Origin: Simmondsia chinensis
Lineage: Eukaryota > Streptophyta > Magnoliopsida > Caryophyllales > Simmondsiaceae
Direction of reading: 5' to 3'
DNA length: 64,000 nucleotides
NCBI GenBank assembly: GCA_018398585.1
Contig: JAGTTD010000011.1
Span: 17,475,346-17,539,345, forward strand
Part shown: positions 22,695 through 33,300 of the stretch, one piece after another
How positions within the stretch are numbered: the stretch's first letter is position 1
Layout of the letters: the number at the start of each line of letters is the position of its first letter
Position numbers and translations under genes: made by a program
Notes under the pieces: model-generated
Database searches by the model: none
The model's input: only the letters and a program-made list of their open reading frames with translations
Told to the model about the DNA's origin: nothing

Positions 22695-23233
22695 TGTTAA
22701 GATTCAAAGATTACTCTTGGACCTTAACCTTGGTTGGGATAGTGAGAGTATAAGGTGAGGAGAGAATTTAGAGTTAAGAAGAGATAAGAAGGGAAAAGAG
22801 ATGAGAAGTAAAGAGAGAGATATCAAAGATATCAATTTCATTCATCAAAGTTATGAGATTACAAGCCTAAGCCTTACTATTTATACTACTTACATGACAT
22901 CATCTATTACAGTGCATCTAACTCATGCTATAACCACCAACACCTACTTAGCTGCCACTATTTACCGGCATTGACCGCTAGCTCGACCACCGCAACTAAC
23001 AAGCTCTAGACTTCACTTATTACATGACTTAACCAAAGCTTAAGCTACTAATTACATTAAGACTTATTCTAATTATAATACCACTTACTAATACAACTCA
23101 ATACGCTATATTCAACACCTTATTACATTTACTTAGGCCAAACAAGTACCCAACAGCAGCAACCACCAACAGCAGCAGGACAACAGCAACCCGGACACCA
23201 ACAGCTCATGCTTTGGATTCTCAAATCATAACA
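22695..23233 (-). repeat. 3' LTR of element G
   Basis: Minus strand TGTTATGATTTGAG ... GAATCTTAACA, 539 bp. It contains an 11-bp local duplication (AGATATCAA) that the partner lacks. CAACAGCAGCA-rich sequence near 23150-23200. Confidence 0.92.
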
Positions 23234-23247
23234 TTCCCTTCCCCTTG
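23234..23247 (-). other. Polypurine tract of element G
   Basis: Minus strand AAGGGGAAGGGAA, abutting the 3' LTR. Confidence 0.88.
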
Positions 23248-23252
23248 AAAAC

Positions 23253-23270
23253 ATTCTTGTCCTCAAGAAT
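23253..23270 (-). other. PPT-proximal hairpin and chromoviral tail in element G
   Basis: Minus strand ATTCTTG / AGGA / CAAGAAT, a perfect 7-bp stem, 19 nt before the LTR. The outer pair is A-T where elements E and H have C-G, a compensatory difference. The same bases plus the tract translate as ILEDKNVFKGKG. Confidence 0.65.
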
Positions 23271-25576
23271 AGAAGAGAGTGAAGCTTTGAACACCTTCAA
23301 TGCAGATCAGGACTGAATTGCACTGCAATTGAACTTGCTGAAAATTTGTTGCAGCTGAAACAAGCGAATGATGGACTATATTTGTAATGCAGCAGGTGCA
23401 TGATTCTTCAGGAGGTCTGCACTGAATCTGTAATGCAGCAGGTGCATGAATCTTCAAGAGGTCTGCACTGATGAAACCAAACATCAACAACACACCCATA
23501 ACACCTCATGATGCAGTTAACATAGCTCAGAACTCTATCTTGCTGCTGAGAATCACAAAACTCATCAGTACTTCTGAATTTCTGCTTGTAGAATGCTGCA
23601 CAACAGATTTTGTATGTCGTTAGCCACACAAAAATGCATATGAAGTCCTTTAACATCTCGGGAGGCCTTCCAAACTCAAACCAAGAGAACCAAGGATCAA
23701 AATCAGCTTGTAGACATTACCAATTGCAGCTAAAACAACCCCATATCTTGATCTTGGTGACAAAACACATGGAAATTCCATAAGAATGCAGCTGCAACGC
23801 TTTAATCTTGGATCTTATCCAAAATTTGTATTGCTTACACATCCACTTACTAATCCACCTCAGACCAAGCTCAACAAACACTTGATTGTTTTCCAATTCC
23901 ACATGATATGCTGCAGAACTCAAAATTTCAGCAGTGTATAACCTGGACAACTCATAGCTGTGGATAATACAAATTTCAGCTCGATTCCTGTCCATATATA
24001 AGCTTCTTGACGTGAACAAGTTAATACATCTTCCTAAAGTCATAAAAGCACCAATCACCCTCCATTTGAGCAACACATTTTCTGCTGACAGTGAAGGAAG
24101 TGCAATTCCCCCATAATTTTCAGCAGCCACTAAACCTTCCATTGCGTGAATCTTGTTTTTGAACTTGTAAGATCTGAAAGTCTCAGCCTTTTCTTCCCAA
24201 ACTCTTGCATAGACCACACAAACTAAGAGTTCATAAGCCATTGTTGAATGCCAAGGACACAATGTCATAACTTGAACTCCCAAAACATTCCAATCGACCT
24301 TGTTAGTGCTGCAGCTCACACTCTCCAATCTGTATAGCATATTTCTTTGGACCCAAAGCTCTTCCAACCACCCAATTTGCCTTAAATGATCAAGCTTTGC
24401 TTCCTTGTCAACAAGCTTAATAATGTACATCAAATCAGGACACATAAGACAATTCAAAGTTACTGAGATTAAATTCAGAACCAAAGAAGATTTGTCCTGC
24501 TCGTTAATTATGGATTGTAAAATACTTTCAGCTAGAATTGATCTTGTTTCCTTGTTTTACTCCTTCATCCAAACATTCAAGAAATACTAAAGCTTGTGTC
24601 TCTGATTCTTCCATACAGAACTCCCACAATAGATCACTGATGAGCCATAATTTTGTAATATGCTCCAATACTGCAATAGGTCTGAATGTCCAACCAAAAG
24701 CTTTTGCATTCCAAAATCAAACCAACCACCAAGCCCCATAACTTCAAGAGGACTCGCATTTGGTTGCATTAATGGAACTTGTTCTCTGCCCACAGCTTGA
24801 TTAATGCACAATCTGAATGTGGAGCTCAACAAACTTGCCTTGTTACTATCCAACACTACCATTCCAGCCCAATTGCATAAACCAGATTTCACCAAAGCAT
24901 CGGGGGGTCTTCCAATATCAAACATAACCTCAAGACCTTCAATACTACTGGATCTTGACTGAACAAACCCAATTTTTAGATCAATGCACAACCTGTGAAC
25001 TTGTGAACCAGTTAAAGCATCGATTGTACTAATTTTAGTCTGAACTGAAATCTGCTCTAGCATCTTACTGCCTTTGTACACCTCCATCAGCTCCATTGCT
25101 TGTACAGATACAAAGCTTCTCCTTTGCTAAACCTTGAAACGCACTCTCGCAGCTTGATTAATTCTTTTTAGCAGAAAATCGACTCTTTTTAGCTTCCCAT
25201 CAGTTTGAACATAATCTCCCGGATCAGGAGGCAACTCGTCATAAGAATGTGTATTTGAATACAACTTTTCTCCACTCCAAGAACCTTGCAATGTATCAAT
25301 TACATTACTACCAGTACAAATCAAATGTTGATTTCGAATATCCAGATGCCTTGGCGAAGTGCTTAACACATTTTGTGGTGCTTCCATTGTTATTACAGAA
25401 GTAACGGAATGAGATTGCTCAGCAGCAAAGGTGCTTTGATTTTGCATACCAGCTTGCCATGGAGTATTACTTAATAGATTTGGTGATGTATTCAGTGATA
25501 TTTCAGCAGTAGCGTCAAGTTTTTCAATTGGAATCATAGATTCTGCTGCAACCATTCCTTGTATACCAGCATACAT
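23263..25576 (-). pseudogene. Unrecognised long reading frame of element G
   Basis: Four stretches in one frame (25576-25127, 25096-24587, 24484-23717, 23656-23408) are separated by short stop-containing gaps, with a last piece (23499-23263) in another frame. The first stop follows AARVRFKV and is one C-to-T step from Gln. Near 24590-24515 a neighbouring frame reads sensibly (ETQALVFLECLDEGVKQGNK), so indels may also be present. Composition is protein-like (balanced, with Trp and Cys), e.g. LGGWFDFGMQKLLVGHSDLL and WEEKAETFRSYKFKNK. I recognise no domain. It could be a captured host sequence or a lineage-specific protein. Confidence 0.55.
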
Positions 25577-26202
25577 GTCTGAATCTTGTATACCAGCATA
25601 GCATCTTGAGTTAGTTCTTGTTGATCATCAAGCATCCTATGCTGGAACTCAGCCTCTTGCTTCAATTTCTGCTTTGTCAACTTCTTTTTACCCCAAAAAT
25701 CTTTCAATGCTTCGTTTAGATGGTGCCTCTTCACCTTACTCTTTGCTTTCTTTATCATTCCTTTGACATAAAAATCGTATTCCCATTCCGGAAGCAAATC
25801 CTGCCATAGCTCATCATCTTCAAAATACTCTAACTCTAGCAAAGAGTCTTCATAAGGATTAACTTGTTCAAACTCAGGCTCTTTTAACTTGTGTTCATCA
25901 ATTTCGGCATTATCATGGTCTACTTCATCTTCAACGGCAACCGATTTCACTCTAACCTTCTCATTTTGCTCAGCATTGAACTCTTTTGCATCAAGAACAC
26001 CAGCACCATCTCGATTGATGTTTGTAAACTGATGAGCTGTATACTGCCGATCAAAAATTCGTTGCAGCTCCTGTTTCATTTTCTGCCAGAACTCCTCGCG
26101 TTCTTGCCTGCATTCTTGCTTTATTTTCTCCCAATAATCACTCATCACTGATTGACAAGAGCCATCATCATCCATACCAGCCGTATTTGCAATGAACAAC
26201 AA
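25534..26202 (-). pseudogene. Acidic/basic coiled-coil-like ORF of element G
   Basis: 222 codons from ATG at 26202. The N-terminus is charged (WEKIKQECRQEREEFWQKMK, likely coiled coil). An acidic middle follows (VEDEVDHDNAEIDEHKLKEP; YEDSLLELEYFEDDELWQDL), then a very basic segment (MIKKAKSKVKRHHLNEALKD, WGKKKLTKQKLKQEAEFQ). It overlaps the next frame at 25576-25534, where a 27-bp direct duplication (ATGCTGGTATACAAG twice) occurs; together they probably made one protein of over 900 residues. No zinc knuckle or gag motif is visible, and I cannot assign a function. Confidence 0.55.
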
Positions 26203-27634
26203 TGCTTAGATCTGGAACAGCTCAGTTCGCAGGATACTAGTTCGAAAATTGCAGAACTGTGAAACTTGTTTCGCAACTCTTCAACAGCTGATTGCTTATT
26301 GAAGTTCTACCCCTTCGTTCGGACAAACAATTCCTTACTATCGGTTCGACAATTGTCACTGATTACAAACCCCAAAGCAGAATTCGCGAACGAACCCTAA
26401 CTTCGAATAAACCCTAACAGTGATGCTTTCCTGAATATTCAGACTTACAATTCTGAATTAAACTCAATTCTAGATCGCAATCAAGTCCTCAACACAATAC
26501 TCAAAGCAATCTTCAAGAACGAAATCGGATTTCAACACTTTCGGAGCTCAGCTCAATGTCAGATTTTCACCTAAGCAAATATCAACTTAATAACATATAA
26601 TTCTTAAGAATCAATGCAGATTCTGATGAATTCTCACCACTTCTATGCTTATCAACACAATTTCATCACAAACCAGCAATAAACATAAATTCTCATCGAA
26701 TTGCCACTTGAAGTTCAGAAACCGTTACCTCAACCTCAGTTACTGAATTGTAGAATCAGAATTAACCTTAATGCAGCTTGTTTATGATCTTTTGATTATG
26801 ATCAAGTGTAATGTTGATCCAATAGCTCACTTTAACTTCTTCTCCAACCGATCAAATGAGCAATTGATCAAGAACAATTTTGCTCAGCACTCAGCTTCAG
26901 CAACTCATGCTATGCTTCAGCACTCAACTTCAGCAGCTAATGCTTGATCAATTCTTCTGAATTCAATCCAAATCAGCTTTGATGTTGAATGTAATCAACA
27001 AATACTAATCAATTAAACTTTCTTCAATGTAACTCAATCAGATTTATCCCAACCGAAAGCAACTCCCAGGCCGTGTAGTTCACAATGCATATGACAGTCC
27101 ACTAAAGTCTTCATGAACAGAATTCATAATTGAATTCTTGATCAAGTAAAACTGAACTAAATCAGTATCAACTATATTTGTTGATTAATTGCAACACAAT
27201 CAATCATATTTTGTATTTTTTTAGATTTTGAGCTTGATTCGGAAGCCAAACCTACAGACCAAAGGAGGTTCCGTCCCAAAACCAATTGGAAATGAGTGGA
27301 GTAACTCCTTGGCATATATATTGGCCCACCCTTTCATAAACCACCAATGTGGGATGGGGTCTTTTTTCCTGTATCAAACCACCATGCTTCCGCATCTCGC
27401 GTCCTCATGAGTTGGCTTTGCACTAGATTGCTAGTCTCGGGCGAACACTGCAATTCCGACATCACCATTCGAGATTCGGAAAGCTACATCGGTTCTTTTT
27501 GAAAGGTGGCAATTGAACTTAAGACATGTCACGCATAGGCCCCCATAAGACTATTGAGTGACATCGGCCCCCCATATGACTGGTGAACAGCATCGGCCCC
27601 CCATATGACCGGCAATCCACGGCGCAAGATCGGT
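26203..27634 (-). other. Long untranslated leader of element G
   Basis: 1.4 kb between primer site and the first ATG of the ORF, without coding potential. About 27520-27610 holds three related copies of a block around CCCCCATATGACTGG / CATCGGC. About 27236-27430 is a denser, less AT-rich block with CCAATATATATGCC on the minus strand, which might be a remnant promoter. Confidence 0.5.
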
Positions 27635-27649
27635 GGCTCTGATACCAAT
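27635..27649 (-). other. Primer-binding site of element G
   Basis: Minus strand ATTGGTATCAGAGCC immediately follows the 5' LTR; same tRNA as used by the chromoviruses here. Confidence 0.92.
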
Positions 27650-28179
27650 TGTTAAGATTCAAAGATTACTCTTAGACCTTAACCTTGGTTGGGATAGTGA
27701 GAGTATAAGGTGAGGAGAGAATTTAGAGTTAGAAGAGATAAGAAGGGAAAGGAGATGAGAAGTAAAGAGAGAGATATCAATTTCATTCATCAAAGTTATG
27801 AGATTACAAGCCTAAGCCTTACTATTTATACTACTTACATGACGTCATCTATTAATTTGCATCTAACTCATGCTATAACTGCCAACCACCTACTTAGCCA
27901 CCACTATTGACCGGCATTGACCACTAGCTCGACCACCGCAACTAACAAGCTCTAGACTTCACTTATTACATGACTTAACCAAAGCTTAAGCTACTAATTA
28001 CATCAAGACTTATTCTAATTACAATACAGCTTGCTAATACAACTCAATACACTATATTCAACACCTTATTACATTTACTTAGGCTAAACAAGTACCCAAC
28101 AGCAGCAACCACCAGCAACAGCAGGACAACAGCAACCCGGAAACCAACAGCTCATGCTTTGGATTCTCGGATCATAACA
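27650..28179 (-). repeat. 5' LTR of element G
   Basis: 530 bp, intact TG...CA ends, followed by the CTCTA duplication that restores the Athila protease reading frame region. Confidence 0.92.
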
Positions 28180-28184
28180 CTCTA

Positions 28185-29815
28185 TTATCAAGAAGCTTAG
28201 GTTAGGAAAAGTGAAGCCTACCACTGTATCTCTCCAACTTTCGGACAGATCAATCAAGTATCCTAGAGGTATAATTGAAGATGTTCTTGTGAAGGTCGAT
28301 AAATTCATCTTCCTGGCTGACTTCAGGGTACTTGATATGGAAGATGATCATGAGATACCTCTTATTTTAAGCTGACCCTTCCTTGCTACAGGAAGGACCC
28401 TAATAGACGTGCAACAAGGAAAACTTATCCTAAAGGTGCAAGATGAACAGGTAACCTTCAACGTCTTTAATGCCATACAATTTCCAACTAACATGGATTC
28501 TTGTTTTGAGGTTGATATTTTAGACGAGTTGGTAGCCAACACATTCCCCTAATTACCCCTTTAAGCGTGTCTAACAAAGTCTGGGACCCTAGACACGAAG
28601 AACGACTTGATAAGGGAATATGCCCAATACCTGAAATGATGCAAACCTTTCGATTCACACCGCAAAACATGAGCGGGAGACCTTCAAACAATTGGAATTC
28701 AGCAGAAAATGGAACAAGAAGAGCCGCCGAATGTAGAGCTCAAGCCATTGGCTCCATATCTCAAATATGCCAATCTTGGTAACTCTTAACACTTATCCTG
28801 TTATTATTAATGCCTCATTGAGTAATATTGAACAGGAAAGGTTGCTTAGGGTTCTAAGAGAGCATAAATCAGCAATCAGATGGACCGTTTTGGATATCAA
28901 GGGAATTAGTCCTTCCATATGCATGCACAAGATTCCCATGGAGGATAGCTTCAAACCTATCGTGCAACCTCAACGGCGGTTAAACCCTGCCATGAAAGAG
29001 GTGGTAAGAAAAGAAGTTGTTGAGTTATTAGATGTAGGGATCATTTATCCTATATCTAATAGTCTATGGGTAAGCCCAGTTCAAGCAGTTTCAAAGAAAG
29101 GGGGAATAACTGTAGTAGAAAATGAGACCAATGAGCTCATCCCTACTAGGACCGTTACAGGATGGAGGGTGTGTATAGATTATCAAAAACTGAATGATGC
29201 GACCCGAAAAGACCATTTTCCCTTACCATTCATTGATAAAATGTTAGAAAAACTGGTGGGCCATTCGTATTACCGTTTTCTTGATGGTTATTCAGGATAC
29301 AACCAAATTACAATAGCATCAGAAGATCCAGAAAAAACCACTTTCACTTGTCCATATGGTACCTTTGCCTATAGGAGAATGCCTTTTGGGTTATGCAATG
29401 CTCCTGCCACATTTCAAAGGTGTATGATGGCAATCTTTAGTAATATGGTGGAAATTTTCATAGAAGTATTTATGGATGATTTTTCAGTCTTTGGGACCTC
29501 ATTTGATGATTGTTTAGCTGACCTCTCCACGGTTTTACAAAGATGCACTAACACTAATCTTGTTTTGAATTGGAAGAAATGTCATTTTGTGGTACTCAAA
29601 GGAATCGCGTTAGGGCATATGATTTCAAAAAGAGGAATTGAGGTTGATAGAGCAAAAACTGAAGTGATAGAGAGATCACTGCCCCCTACTAATGTTAAAG
29701 GCATTCGAAGTTTCTTAAGACATGCAGGTTTCTACAGAAGGTTCATTAAGGACTTCTGTAAGATCGCTAAGCCTCTTTGCAATTTATTGATGAAAGATAT
29801 CCCTTTTTAACTTTG
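28185..29815 (+). pseudogene. Athila F protease end and reverse transcriptase
   Basis: After element G the protease continues (SIIKKLRLGKVKPTTVSLQL, YPRGIIEDVLVKVDKFIF, 28185-28320). The RT spans 28767-29810: WTVLDIKGISPSICMHKI, a SPVQAVSKKGG block, WRVCIDYQKLNDATRKDHFP, the substrate loop GYSGYNQI, MPFGLCNAPATFQRCM and catalytic FMDDFSVFG near 29470, then GIEVDRAKTEVI and FLRHAGFYRRFIKDFCKIAK. The RT core is open over 347 codons. It is cut after MKDIPF by a stop and element H. Confidence 0.9.
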
Positions 29816-29821
29816 ATAGTG

Positions 29822-30183
29822 TGTTAAGGTTCAATTAGAGAAATTGAAGTGAACTTGTGAAGAGAGAGTTTAGGTGAGTAGAGAAGTGAGGTTAGATGAG
29901 AGTTAGAGAAGAGATGACAAGAGAGAGAAAAATATCTCAAGAATTAAGTAATTTTCCATTGAATGAATCCAGACTTACAAGGATTGTTCCTCTTAGATAC
30001 AATGAATCAAAAATATCTCTAACTAAGCCTAAACTGCCAAACTAGCCTCATATCATCTTGATAACCCACTTTGGCACCAAAAGATCAACTTACAATTGAA
30101 CTAGGCCACACTTCTAACGCAATACAAGACTCCAACAATTCAATACATGGATTATAAGACTCAAAACTGGAAAAATCATAACA
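29822..30183 (-). repeat. 3' LTR of chromovirus H
   Basis: 362 bp, minus strand TGTTATGATTTTTCC ... CCTTAACA. Lacks about 10 bp (a GGAGAATCTAGATG region) present in its partner. Confidence 0.9.
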
Positions 30184-30195
30184 ATCCCCTCCACT
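30184..30195 (-). other. Polypurine tract of chromovirus H
   Basis: Minus strand AGTGGAGGGGAT abuts the 3' LTR. Confidence 0.8.
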
Positions 30196-30202
30196 TAAGA
30201 AG

Positions 30203-30220
30203 CTTCTTGACTTCAAGAAG
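30203..30220 (-). other. PPT-proximal hairpin of chromovirus H
   Basis: Minus strand CTTCTTG / AAGT / CAAGAAG, a perfect 7-bp stem, 19 nt from the LTR. The loop is changed from AGGA but the stem is kept. Confidence 0.55.
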
Positions 30221-31618
30221 AGAAATTTGGAAATTGACTCTTCAAGAATGCCAAATCTTCCTAAGTAACAAAATCTTGGTCCAAATTCTGCCACTGAACT
30301 AGCACTTCATTAATCCTCCCATTGCCTGCATTGATCTCCCTGGAACCACGAACAGCAGCTGGTTGCAACACCAAAGACCCATTGGATCCAACTTCTGGGG
30401 TGACTTTGAGCTTTTACATCCTTTCTTTACCTGTTTCTTAAGCAAAGAAACATGAAAAACTGGGTGAATGTATGCATTAAGAGGTAGCTCAAGCCTATAA
30501 GCCACTTTGCCAATCTTCTCAAGAATCTAATACGGTCCAAAGAATCGAGCACTTAGCTTGGCATTGTTCCTGAAAGCCATGGTAGACTGTCTATAAGGTT
30601 GTAATTTGAGGTAAACCATATCACCAACTTCATAATTCTTGTCCACACGCTTCTTGTCTACATACATTTTCATCCTGGCTTGAGCTTGCTGCAGATTGTC
30701 CTTGAGCATATGTTGTAATTGCTTCCTCTGTTGCATCAAATCAGAGACTTCCAACTCATATGAAGTCATATTTTGCAACGAGAAAGGAGTTGGAGGATCA
30801 TAGCCATATAAAGTTTTTAAAGGAGTAGTGCCAAGAGAAGTATGACCATGCGCATCGTACCAATACTCAGCTAGAGATAACCACTTATTCCACTCTTTAG
30901 GATGAGTGAAAACCATACTCCTAAGGTATTGTTCAATGCATTGATTGACACTTTCTGTTTGCCCATCAGTCTGAAGATGGTAAGAGGAGCTAAGAGCCAA
31001 AGTAGTTCCCATAAGCTTGAACAATTCCCTCCAAAAATGACTTGTGAAAATTCTATCTCGATTAGATACAAGGGATTGTGGCAATCCATGCAACCTATAT
31101 ATGTTATCTAAGAAGCATCTGGCTAATTTTTCAGCTGTGACTGGCTGGATCAAAGCAATGAAATGGCTAAACCTTGTGAAACTATCAACAACAACCCATA
31201 TCACTTCCTTCCCTTCAGACTTAGGCAAGCCTTCAATGAAATCCATACTTATATTCACCCAAGCTCCATCTAGAATAGGGAGAGGCTGTAAAAGACCATG
31301 GTACCTGTGATCACCCAGCTTAGTTTGTTGACATACATCATAAGAGCTCACAAACTCAATTACTGCTTTCTTCAGACCAGGCCAGTAAAAATAGGCTTTA
31401 ATTCTATGATATGTGCCTTCTACACCTGAATGCCCACCCCAAGCTGTGTCATGAGAAGCACTTATGATCTAATCTCTCAATTCTGTTGAAGAACCAACGT
31501 ACAACCTGCCCTTCAATTGAATTACTCCCTTACTTACTGAAATATCTGCATCAGAAGTGCTCTTACAGTCTTTACTGATGTTAAAGGCGGTGATACACTC
31601 TCGGGCAAAAGCATCATC
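30213..31618 (-). pseudogene. Chromovirus H integrase and chromodomain
   Basis: The core is open at 31351-30527: SYDVCQQTKLGDHRY, ISMDFIEGLPKSEG, LVSNRDRIFTSHFW (the Asp after Val-Ser is Asn, so the second catalytic Asp is lost), HLQTDGQTESVN (Pro and the ERVN Arg are also altered), and the MVYLKLQPYRQS and ARFFGPY blocks. [11 protein letters not shown] follows at about 30480-30440. A chromodomain is readable in a shifted frame ([15 protein letters not shown], then EDLAFLKSQFPNFSS) and stops at 30213-30215. Confidence 0.85.
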
Positions 31619-33300
31619 TTAATAGGACTTGTAAAACTCTTCTAACCAAGAGGGAAGGACAACCGAAATGGCTCCATAATAGGCTTGCTCACCATCTTTT
31701 AATCTTCTTGACAAGGCATCAGCAGCTTGATTTTCTTTGCCTCTTCTATACTTAATTGCATAGTCAAGGCCCAACATCTTCATTAGCCCTTTCTTTTGTA
31801 TTCTTGTAACAATCTTTTTCTCTAGCAAATGCTTCAAACTTTGATGATCAGTCCTGATTATGAATCTTTGACCATCAAGATAATGCCTCCATTTATTAAC
31901 TGCTGAAAAAATTGTGAAGTACTCCTTCTCATATGTGGACATTGCTTGATGTTTGGGACTAACAGATTGATTTAGATAGGAAATGGGCCTTCCCTTCTGT
32001 GACAGCACTGCTCCAATTCCAGTTCCACTAGCATCAGTTTCTGAGACAAAGTCCTCAGCAAAATTGGGCATAACAAAAACAGAAGCTTCACACATAGCTT
32101 CTTTCGGAGCTTCAAAGGCTGCTTGAGCTCTATCACTCCACACAAAAGCATCCATCCTAAGCAGATCTGTCAAGGGTTTTGCAATCGATCCAAAATTAGC
32201 AATAAATTTCCTGTAATAGCCTGTTAAGCCCAAGAAACCTTGCAATTGCTTCAAAGTGACTAGAATTGGCCAATCTTTCATGGCTTGTATCTTTGAGGGA
32301 TCTATGGATACTCCCTTAGAGGATATGACATGTCCCAAGTACTCCAACTGCTGCAGCATTAAAGCACACTTAGACAATTGGGCAAAGAACTTACGATTTT
32401 GCATAACAAGGAAGACTTCCTTCAAGTGTTGTAGATGATCTCCATAAGAGGCACTGTAAATGAGAATATCATCAAAAAAGACCAGCACAAATATCCTTAG
32501 AAACGGCTTAAAGATATCATTCATTGTTGCCTGAAATGTAGCTGGTGCATTGGTAAAACTAAAGGGCATAACCACAAATTCATAGTGGCCATGATGAGTT
32601 TGAAATGCAGTCTTGTAGATGTCTTACACAAGCACTCTAACCTAATGATAACCCTGTCTCAAATCCAACTTAGAGAAGAAACATGCTCCATACAATTCAT
32701 TGAGTATATCATCAAATAACAGGAATTGGAAACTTATCTTTGACTGTCAAAGAATTGAGTTTCCTATAGTTGATGCACATCCTGACAGAACCATCTTTCT
32801 TCTTTACTAATACGACTGGTGAAGCAAAAGGGCTTTGGCTTGGTCAAATGAAACAAGTCTTAAGCAATTCCTTTACTTGTCTCTCAATTTCTGATTTATG
32901 AGCCTGAGGACACTTATATGGCCTCAATTTGAATGGTGCTACATAATATTTTAGAGGGATGGCATGATCAAGGCACCTCTATGGAGGAAAAGATTTAGGC
33001 TGCTCAAAAATGTCCTCAAACTCCTCTATCAAGGTTTTAACTTCCGACTGCTGTACAGAATGCAATTCTGTCGGAGCAATTGCAAACAGTTGACCAATCC
33101 ACTTGTAAGCACTCTTCTTGAAACCTTCTTGTAAGCTCTTGCCTCTAATCAGTTGCAATTGTGCTTGATCTTCAATGCCTTGCAAAGTAACCTTTGTCCC
33201 TTGAATCTCAAAAGAAACAGTTAGCTTTGCAAAGTCAAAAACCACAGGGCTGAATGATCTCATCCAATCAACTTCGAGCACCATATCACATCCTCCCAAG
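31619..33300 (-). pseudogene. Chromovirus H reverse transcriptase and RNase H
   Basis: The frame 33299-32979 carries the protease-RT linker (GGCDMVLEVDWMRSFSPVVF). 32980-32576 is broken but shows YRPYKCPQAH-like and QGYH-type blocks. 32575-31619 is open for 318 codons: [18 protein letters not shown], catalytic FFDDILIYS near 32480, [20 protein letters not shown], RNase H ETDASGTGIGAVLSQKGRP, RTDHQSLKHLLEKK and ADALSRRLKDG. Confidence 0.87.

Larger units (their letters stand above)
22695..28179 (-). mobile_element. Non-autonomous LTR element G with unrecognised ORFs
   Basis: Two LTRs (22695-23233 and 27650-28179, roughly 4% different by eye), a perfect duplication CTCTA at 22690-22694 and 28180-28184, a tRNA-Met primer site and a polypurine tract define a complete minus-strand element of 5.5 kb. 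Its 4.4-kb interior shows no gag, protease, RT or integrase that I recognise. Instead it has long, broken frames of another kind (23263-26202). Next to the polypurine tract it keeps a short LEDKNVFKGKG-type sequence, which is the C-terminal tail of chromovirus polyproteins. It therefore looks like a chromovirus-derived passenger. Confidence 0.9.
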
